This document shows, in pieces, positions 34,072 to 38,618 of a stretch of DNA of 38,618 bases (the stretch's first letter is position 1; every line of letters starts with the position of its first letter). Under the pieces are notes generated by a model. The model did no database searches. It was given only the letters and a program-made list of their open reading frames with translations, and had not been told where the DNA came from. The stretch is taken from the NCBI GenBank assembly GCA_002350765.1, contig DEFK01000023.1, positions 27,021-65,638 of the forward strand, given 5' to 3'. Origin of the DNA: Ruminococcaceae bacterium UBA2854. Its GTDB lineage: Bacteria > Bacillota > Clostridia > Oscillospirales > Acutalibacteraceae. A program made the translations under genes and the position numbers.

Positions 34072-34860
34072 TTATGAACGTCTGTCAAAAAATCTCTCGG
34101 CGCCGCAGGATACGATATAATCCTGTGTTTCGTGCCACTCGCTTTCAATTAAGTCAGAAGCGTAGAAATAAATAAGTCTGTGCTGAACTGCGTAACCGTC
34201 CTTATCGAAGATATAAGATACAGCCTTTTTAACCGCCGCGTTAGGCTCTTTCTCCGTGCTTCCCTCATACTGATACTCATTGATGATATAGTCGATAGAG
34301 TTATTTTTCTCGAGCTGCATTGTATCACGGATAGTCTGGGCTACCAAAGCCGCGCCCTTAACACCGAGTCCGCCCGCTTCGCCCATTACTAGTCTTTCGA
34401 GCTTAGCTCTGTCGTACGAAGAAAGCGAGATGTGCTTGGGACTGTATGAAGCGTCAGCCTTAGCGCTGGCGATCAAAGCCTTTGTCTTAGGAGCTTTTAC
34501 CTCGGCAGTCTTTTCCGCGGAAGCTGAAACAGGCTTAATAATATCTCTTGAAACTGTCTTTACTTTTACAGCGGGTTTTGTTTCGGTGATATCGGAATCA
34601 GCGATTACGTCGGAGAAAACCTTGCTTCCGCCGATGCTTAAAATGCTGTTCTTCTCGCTTGATGCCGCGTTAACGCTCTGGATTAAAGCGAAAGCGGGAA
34701 CTACTACAGCGGCGAAGATTATAAAAGCCGTTACGGTAAGCGAACCGAATTTAGAAACCTTTTTTGAATTCTTTCTTGCGTTTGCGCGTCTGTCTGAACG
34801 TCTTGTATTTGTACGCGCGTGGTTTAATTGATTTGAATGTTTGTAATTTGAACTTCTCAA
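34072..34860 (-). CDS. SleB/CwlJ-type cell wall hydrolase, membrane-anchored
   Basis: The 262-residue protein starts at TTG (34858-34860) behind AGGAGG. It has a basic disordered N-terminus (1-38, many Arg/Lys), one hydrophobic helix (about 41-63) that could be a long signal peptide with cleavage near SVNA-A or an anchor, a low-complexity linker (70-145), and a C-terminal domain resembling Hydrolase_2 (SleB): LERLVMGEAGGLGVKGAALVAQTIRDT with E161 as the expected catalytic glutamate, then a YASD segment. Such enzymes are spore-cortex or wall lytic transglycosylases. The catalytic domain match is by motif only; its substrate is inferred. Confidence 0.75.
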   Translation of the reverse strand: MRSSNYKHSNQLNHARTNTRRSDRRANARKNSKKVSKFGSLTVTAFIIFAAVVVPAFALIQSVNAASSEKNSILSIGGSKVFSDVIADSDITETKPAVKVKTVSRDIIKPVSASAEKTAEVKAPKTKALIASAKADASYSPKHISLSSYDRAKLERLVMGEAGGLGVKGAALVAQTIRDTMQLEKNNSIDYIINEYQYEGSTEKEPNAAVKKAVSYIFDKDGYAVQHRLIYFYASDLIESEWHETQDYIVSCGAERFFDRRS

Positions 34861-34943
34861 AACTATTCCTCCTATCGAGTACGTAAAAAAATACTTCTAA
34901 ATCAACAAACGTATTCTTTAGTCGTCTTAATTTTTCTGTTCAC

Positions 34944-34972
34944 ACAATTTCATTTCGACGCTATTTAAACAC
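34944..34972 (-). promoter_or_regulatory. Possible promoter of the wall hydrolase gene
   Basis: TTGCAA and TTAAAT lie 17 bases apart on the minus strand about 100 bases before the start codon; the -10 is poor. The remainder of the 283-bp gap to 35143 holds only AT-rich DNA with a weak GTTAC/GTAAC stem near 35101-35123. Confidence 0.3.
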
Positions 34973-35143
34973 ATTTTTTAAAAAATTGCAAACACCCTTA
35001 CACCCTATTTCGGTTACAAAAATTACAGTTTGTAAACCTCTTGTAATAGTATTTCTTTTAAGCGAAAATAACCTTGTTAAATGTTAACAAAAGATGTTGG
35101 GGTTACTAAAAAGTTTTTTGTAACAGGGAGAATCGGAATAATT

Positions 35144-35431
35144 TTAAAAAAACTTAAAAAATCCGCCTTTTTTCCGATGCTTTCGGGCGTTTTGTAAACT
35201 GAAATTTACAAGTATAGTATCTTCCCCGATAAGCGCAATATTCTCCCATGGAATTATACAATCATCCTTTCTGCCGAGGATTCCGAGAAGCTTTAGCCTC
35301 CCGTAAATAATCAGCGCCTTTACTTCGGCGTTGGTGGTATCGACCTCCAGATCGTCAACGCAGCCTATACGGCAGCCGTTATCGCAGCTTATCACTTCTT
35401 TATTCCTGAGCTCAACCAATCTGCAATTCAA
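35144..35431 (-). CDS. YlmC/YmxH family sporulation protein (PRC-barrel)
   Basis: This 95-residue protein is a single PRC-barrel: MNCRLVELRNKEVISCDNGCRIGCVDDLEVD in its first third, then the IPWENI strand near 61-66, and a basic C-terminal tail (NARKHRKKGGFF). The opening and PWENI motif match the YlmC/YmxH family found in endospore formers, of unknown molecular role. It starts at TTG (35429-35431) with GGGGCGAG upstream. It lies back to back with degV; the region between their starts carries the degV promoter. Confidence 0.8.
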   Translation of the reverse strand: MNCRLVELRNKEVISCDNGCRIGCVDDLEVDTTNAEVKALIIYGRLKLLGILGRKDDCIIPWENIALIGEDTILVNFSLQNARKHRKKGGFFKFF

Positions 35432-35448
35432 ATAACTCGCCCCTTATT

Positions 35449-35478
35449 ATTGACAATTAATTATCAATTTATTATAAT
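35449..35478 (+). promoter_or_regulatory. Consensus degV promoter with a near-palindrome over the -35
   Basis: TTGACA (35450-35455), 17 bases and TATAAT (35473-35478) give a perfect sigma-A promoter. The -35 lies within a 20-bp near-palindrome, 35449-35468 (ATTGACAATT facing AATTATCAAT, one mismatch), a possible operator that could also affect ylmC. Confidence 0.85.
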
Positions 35479-35528
35479 GTTATTAAAGGAATTAAAACTA
35501 ATAGTAAACAGGTTTTCAGGAGGTTACT

Positions 35529-36416
35529 ATGAGTAAATACGGAGATTATGTTCTGCTTACAGACTCAACGTGTGATTTATCGGCTGATTTCGCGGATAAA
35601 ACAGGTTTAGAAGTTCTGCCGATGGTCTTTCTTATGGAGGATAAAGTATATAATCACTACCTCGATTGCAGAGAAATGTCGCTCGATATTTTTTATAACA
35701 ACATCAGAAGAGGTGTTCTCTCACAGACAACGCAGATAAGTTATAATTCTTATTTAGAACAATTTTCCAAATATCTTAAACAGGGTAAGGATATACTTTA
35801 TATATGCTTTACTTCGGGATTAAGCGGTACATATAACACAAGCAGGATTGCCGCGAGAGATTTAAAAGAAGAATATCCCGACAGACAAATTGAAATTATC
35901 GACTCAAAATGCGCGTCAGTCGGTCAGGGACTTCTTGTTCGATATGTCGCCGAAAAATACAAGAATGATAAGCCGAGTCTCGGGGAACTTGCTAAATACA
36001 CCGAGGCGCTCAGATTAAATGTTTGTCACTGGTTCGTGGTTGACGATATTGAGCATTTAAAAAGAGGCGGCAGAATCTCGTCCGTAACGGCTACATTCGC
36101 CAAGGCTCTACAGATTAAACCTATGCTCAGCTTAGACGACGAGGGTAAGCTTGTTAACGTCGGTAAAATCCGAGGCGCTAATAATGTTTATGATTCATTA
36201 ATCAAAAAAATGCAGAGAGACGGTTACGAATACAGTAAACAGCGCGTAATTATCGGTCACGCGGATAATTTAGAGGGCGCTAAGGAATTAAAAAAGAAGA
36301 TTAAATCGCTCGTTAAGGACGTAGAAATACTCGATATCGGTCCCGTTATCGGAACGCACGTAGGCACGGGTATGCTGGCGCTTACCTTTACGGGAGAAAG
36401 AAATTTACAGATGTAA
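35529..36416 (+). CDS. DegV family fatty-acid-binding protein
   Basis: DegV/FakB proteins hold a fatty acid in a two-domain pocket and can present it to the FakA kinase. The 295-residue protein opens with LLTDSTCDLS (9-18), has CFTSGLSGTYNT with the fatty-acid carboxylate contacts, HLKRGGRISSVTATFAKALQIKPMLSLDDEGKL, and GPVIGTHVGTGML at the end. Ribosome site AGGAGG at 7 bases. Transcribed alone from a consensus promoter, with a terminator after it. fakA is not in the window. Confidence 0.93.
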   Translation: MSKYGDYVLLTDSTCDLSADFADKTGLEVLPMVFLMEDKVYNHYLDCREMSLDIFYNNIRRGVLSQTTQISYNSYLEQFSKYLKQGKDILYICFTSGLSGTYNTSRIAARDLKEEYPDRQIEIIDSKCASVGQGLLVRYVAEKYKNDKPSLGELAKYTEALRLNVCHWFVVDDIEHLKRGGRISSVTATFAKALQIKPMLSLDDEGKLVNVGKIRGANNVYDSLIKKMQRDGYEYSKQRVIIGHADNLEGAKELKKKIKSLVKDVEILDIGPVIGTHVGTGMLALTFTGERNLQM

Positions 36417-36427
36417 ACAGACCATAT

Positions 36428-36457
36428 AAAAGGACGGCTTTTTAAGCCGTCCTTTTT
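36428..36457. terminator. Bidirectional terminator between degV and the 51-residue gene
   Basis: AAAGGACGGCTT and AAGCCGTCCTTT pair perfectly over 12 bp with a 3-nt loop, with A's on the left and T's on the right. It stops degV from one side and the microprotein operon from the other. Confidence 0.88.
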
Positions 36458-36612
36458 CAGTCTATCGTGTATTTGTTGAGCTTATCCTCGAGCTTATCGA
36501 GCTTATCGTCAGTAAATCTCTGGGCTTTATCTACAATATCGTTTAAAAATTCTACGATAGTTCTTTCTTTCATTACCTGTTTTTTATCCCGATTTTCCTT
36601 ATTTTTCTCCAT
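36457..36612 (-). CDS. 51-residue charged helical microprotein
   Basis: The frame starts at ATG 36612 with GGAGGTAAA before it, ends at TGA 36457, and gives 51 residues. The sequence is rich in Lys, Asp and Glu (MEKNKENRDKKQ at the start) and its second half, FLNDIVDKAQRFTDDKLDKLED, looks like an amphipathic helix or coiled coil with regular Leu spacing. The ribosome site is made of the last codons of the 28-residue gene upstream (AGG AGG TAA), so translation is coupled; the next codon begins 1 bp after that stop. No known family recognised. Strong ribosome site, a shared terminator and clean coupling make it a likely real gene. Confidence 0.75.
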   Translation of the reverse strand: MEKNKENRDKKQVMKERTIVEFLNDIVDKAQRFTDDKLDKLEDKLNKYTID

Positions 36613-36613
36613 T

Positions 36614-36700
36614 TTACCTCCTTATATAATTTAAAAGCGTCATTGTACCGACGCCGATAAATGAACCGATAAACATTCCTAATATGACACTAAAAAACAT
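36614..36700 (-). CDS. 28-residue membrane peptide, DUF3789-like
   Basis: The frame begins at ATG 36700 behind GGGAGAG and encodes 28 residues: one hydrophobic helix with small residues, MFFSVILGMFIGSFIGVG, then a Tyr-Ile-Arg-Arg end. The glycine-zipper-like single span and length resemble the DUF3789 type of small proteins. It shares an operon with the 51-residue gene, whose ribosome site lies in its final codons. It is divergent from spoIIGA, 90 bp from that gene's start. Confidence 0.6.
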   Translation of the reverse strand: MFFSVILGMFIGSFIGVGTMTLLNYIRR

Positions 36701-36790
36701 ATTACTCTCCCTTTTTATGACACGCTTCACATTACTATAATGCGATAATATTTACAGGCTTTTACCCATACTTTTTTAAAGGGTGATTCT

Positions 36791-37585
36791 TTGCGGACGG
36801 TTTACGCGGATGTATTTTTCTTTATAAATATGTTTGTTGATTTTTCGCTGTTGCTATGTGTAAAAAGAATTATACATTCCGACAAAACGCTTAAACGGCT
36901 AATACCCGCGGCTGTTTCGGGGGCTGTACTTAGTTTTACCGTATTTCTGCCTTTTAATCATTTTCCGATAAATTTATTACTGAGCCTTTTTGCGTTATCA
37001 ATTGTTTCGTTAATCGCTTTCGGATTTAAAAGCAGAAAAGCTTATATAAAAAACACGATTATTCTTTTTATACTGTCCGTCTTATTTTCGGGAGCTATGA
37101 TATTCCTTTACACTGCGTTTAAGCCCGAGGGTATGGTTATAATAAACAACGCGGTATATTTTAATATATCCCCTGCCCTGCTTATATTTTTATCTCTAAT
37201 TATTTACGTTTTATTATTCATATTCAATAAGGTATTCAGGAATCGAACAGGCTCGAAGCTGATACATAACGTAAGAATTTATTATTCTAATACAGAATAT
37301 AACATTAAATGCAAGGTTGACAGCGGGTGTAATGTTAAAGAGCCGTTTTCGGGAGACAGCGTTATTATCATTGATAATGAATGTATAGATATCAACGATA
37401 AAACGAAGTTCAGACTAATACCCTTTAATAGCTTAGGCGGCAGCGGTATGCTGAAAGGCTATAAGGCGGAGAAGGTATATATAGATAATACGCTTGTTAA
37501 TCAAGGCGTTTATATAGGTTTATGCGACGGGATCTTCAAATCCGAAATACAAGGATTAATCCCCGTAAGTTTAATTGAGGATTGA
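36791..37585 (+). CDS. spoIIGA: Sigma-E processing aspartic protease SpoIIGA
   Basis: SpoIIGA sits in the sporulation septum of the mother cell and, on a signal from SpoIIR, cleaves pro-sigma-E. The 264-residue protein has five hydrophobic helices (about 4-25, 36-55, 59-78, 87-108, 128-147) and a C-terminal protease domain whose catalytic aspartate is D177 in KVDSGCNV (family usually DTG or DSG). It starts at TTG 36791, behind GGGTGATTC. It is followed 5 bp later by sigE, its substrate. I found no clear Spo0A box upstream. Confidence 0.92.
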   Translation: MRTVYADVFFFINMFVDFSLLLCVKRIIHSDKTLKRLIPAAVSGAVLSFTVFLPFNHFPINLLLSLFALSIVSLIAFGFKSRKAYIKNTIILFILSVLFSGAMIFLYTAFKPEGMVIINNAVYFNISPALLIFLSLIIYVLLFIFNKVFRNRTGSKLIHNVRIYYSNTEYNIKCKVDSGCNVKEPFSGDSVIIIDNECIDINDKTKFRLIPFNSLGGSGMLKGYKAEKVYIDNTLVNQGVYIGLCDGIFKSEIQGLIPVSLIED

Positions 37586-37590
37586 TAGTA

Positions 37591-38292
37591 TTGAAGTTAA
37601 GAGAATTAAAGAATCTTATATTAAGATTGTTTATAACGGACGACCAGGTTTTTTATATCGGAGGTAACGACTCGCTTCCGCCTCCGTTGTCTAAGGCGGA
37701 GGAAAGCGAGATTATAAACGAAATCAAAAACGGTAATGAAAAAATAAAGGAAAAGCTTATTGTACATAATTTAAGACTGGTAGTTTATATCGCTAAGAGG
37801 TTTGAGACCGCGGGAGCGAATATTGAGGATTTGATCTCAATCGGAACTATAGGCTTAATAAAGGCTGTAAACACCTTTAAGCCCGATAAGAATATAAAGC
37901 TCGCGACCTACGCTTCACGTTGCATAGAAAACGAGATACTTATGTTTTTAAGAAAAAGCAGTCAGCTTAAAAACGAAATCAGCATTGACGAACCGCTCAA
38001 TACCGACTGGGACGGAAACGAGCTGTTGCTCTGTGATGTACTCGGCTCAGACCCCGATATTATAAACAGGGATATAGAAACCGAGCTCGAGTGTAATCAG
38101 CTTCTGAAGGCTGTTTCCAACCTCAACGAGCGAGAGGCGCTTATTATGGAACTGCGCTTCGGGCTTAACGGTAAAAAGGAGCATACTCAGAAAGAAGTAG
38201 CTGATTATCTCGGAATATCGCAATCCTATATATCGAGGCTCGAAAAGAAGATAATTAAAAGATTAAAAAAAGATTTAGAACAGTTAGTCTAA
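37591..38292 (+). CDS. sigE: Sporulation sigma factor sigma-E (pro-form)
   Basis: Sigma-E directs early mother-cell gene expression. I choose TTG 37591, ten bases after GAGG (37577-37580); 233 residues. The first 21 residues, MKLRELKNLILRLFITDDQVF, form an amphipathic pro-sequence before YIGGNDSLPPPLS, so cleavage by SpoIIGA is expected near F21-Y22 by analogy with B. subtilis. Region 2 (NLRLVVYIAKRFE, LISIGTIGLIKAV, KLATYASRCIENEI), region 3 and region 4 (LNEREALIMELRFGL, SQSYISRLEKKIIKRLKK) are complete. sigG often follows; here the repeat array starts directly after the stop codon. Confidence 0.97.
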   Translation: MKLRELKNLILRLFITDDQVFYIGGNDSLPPPLSKAEESEIINEIKNGNEKIKEKLIVHNLRLVVYIAKRFETAGANIEDLISIGTIGLIKAVNTFKPDKNIKLATYASRCIENEILMFLRKSSQLKNEISIDEPLNTDWDGNELLLCDVLGSDPDIINRDIETELECNQLLKAVSNLNEREALIMELRFGLNGKKEHTQKEVADYLGISQSYISRLEKKIIKRLKKDLEQLV

Positions 38293-38618
38293 CGGCGAGG
38301 TGCCGTCCCCCAAATCACGCCTTTATAAGAGTTTAGTTTATTCGAAAACCTTCTTCAACGGCGTGGTCAAAAGTGGCTGTTCCTGTAAAATAAATATCAG
38401 CGAGGTGCCGTTCCCCAATCACGCCTTTATAAGAGTTTAGTTTTTTCGGAAACCTTCTTCAACGGCGTGGTCGAAATGTAGCTGTTCCTGTAAAATAAAT
38501 ATCAGCGAGGTGCCGTTCCCCAACCACGTCTTTATAAGCGTTTGTTTTTTCGGAAACCTTCTTCAACGGCGTGGTCGAAATAGCGTTTTCTTATAAAATC
38601 AAAACCACCCGTTGAACG
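38293..38618 (+). repeat. Three tandem copies of a 105-bp repeat with GGCGTGG hairpin ends
   Basis: Copies start at 38293, 38398 and 38503, period 105, the last running to the window edge. Each has CGAGGTGCCG, then CACGCC or CACGTC, an AT-rich interior with AGTTTTTTCGGAAACC-like sequence, then TTCAACGGCGTGGTC, and, in the first two, GCTGTTCCTGTAAAATAAA. Copies 1 and 2 differ at only a few positions; copy 3 is more diverged and ends differently. Nothing else is seen in the stretch; there is no convincing gene. Confidence 0.92.
38562..38616. repeat. Inverted partial copy pairing with the third repeat
   Basis: TTCAACGGCGTGGT (38562-38575) faces ACCACCCGTTGAA (38604-38616). They are complementary apart from one extra base on one side, so the RNA could form a stem of 13 pairs around a 28-nt AT-rich loop. 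This suggests a flipped copy starting at the window edge. Confidence 0.7.

Noticed and set aside
34430..34831. A 133-codon plus-strand frame inside the wall hydrolase gene
   Set aside because: Its hydrophobic Ala/Thr/Ile composition mirrors the low-complexity linker of the real gene.
36457..36700. Prophage or mobile element remnant
   Set aside because: DUF3789-like peptides occur in mobile elements, but there is no integrase, att site, phage gene or base composition shift here.
37582..37590. sigE starting at the TTG at 37582
   Set aside because: It would be one base from GAGG and inside the spoIIGA stop; the TTG at 37591 has a workable spacing and gives the expected pro-sequence.
38371..38397. 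Short reverse-strand peptide frames repeated in the array
   Set aside because: Reading TTTACAGGAACAGC in reverse gives short frames that stop within a few codons (for example at the TGA in GTTGAA); no start site or continuity between copies.
38293..38618. CRISPR array
   Set aside because: The period is a constant 105 bp with whole-unit similarity, and there are no short repeats with unique spacers or cas genes.

Overview
The window reads as chromosomal DNA of an endospore-forming, low-to-mid GC member of the Clostridia (Firmicutes). The evidence is the pro-sigma-E locus (spoIIGA-sigE), a YlmC/YmxH sporulation protein, a SleB-type cell wall hydrolase, the Gram-positive replicase PolC, the short HisG plus HisZ form of ATP phosphoribosyltransferase, and the CdaA-CdaR c-di-AMP pair. 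Genus cannot be fixed from sequence reading alone. TTG starts are frequent (rseP, hisC, the wall hydrolase, ylmC, spoIIGA, sigE). I see no tRNA, rRNA, CRISPR array, transposase or prophage module.

Layout. 1-62: one copy of an intergenic repeat whose relatives lie at the opposite end. 120-2259 (-): cdaA-cdaR, c-di-AMP synthesis and its regulator. 2323-3674 (-): a DUF3343 protein and a cysteine desulfurase-like enzyme, probably a sulfur/selenium transfer pair. 3763-6580 (-): asd-dapA-dapB, lysine/diaminopimelate synthesis. 6759-9858 (+): queA, tgt, yajC and a small membrane protein. 9867-11001 (-): DUF1294 protein and RluA-type pseudouridine synthase. 11024-12208 (+): a secreted GHL10-type glycosidase-like protein. 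12200-13492 (-): mtaB. 13541-19695 (-): histidine operon hisZ-G-D-C-B-A-I-E, lacking hisH and hisF. 19750-33871 (-): the conserved rpsB-tsf-pyrH-frr-uppS-cdsA-dxr-rseP-ispG-polC block plus an AI-2E family permease; it links translation, UMP, envelope lipid, isoprenoid and replication genes. 34072-36700: wall hydrolase, ylmC, degV and two previously uncounted microprotein genes (28 and 51 codons). 36791-38292 (+): spoIIGA-sigE. 38293-38618: a 105-bp tandem repeat array.

The gene content is mostly housekeeping. The unusual material is in the control regions and repeats. Two genes (cdaA and the gene at 9442) have their Shine-Dalgarno sequence perfectly mirrored by an upstream inverted repeat, with a promoter-like -10 placed between the arms, so that only read-through RNA could hide the ribosome site. 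The his operon promoter carries an 18-bp perfect palindrome over its -10. The GGCGTGG repeat occurs at both window edges. The microprotein pair sits divergently beside the sigma-E locus. No clearly new multi-gene system is visible; the best candidates for something undescribed are the mirrored ribosome-site switches, the repeat family and the microprotein pair.
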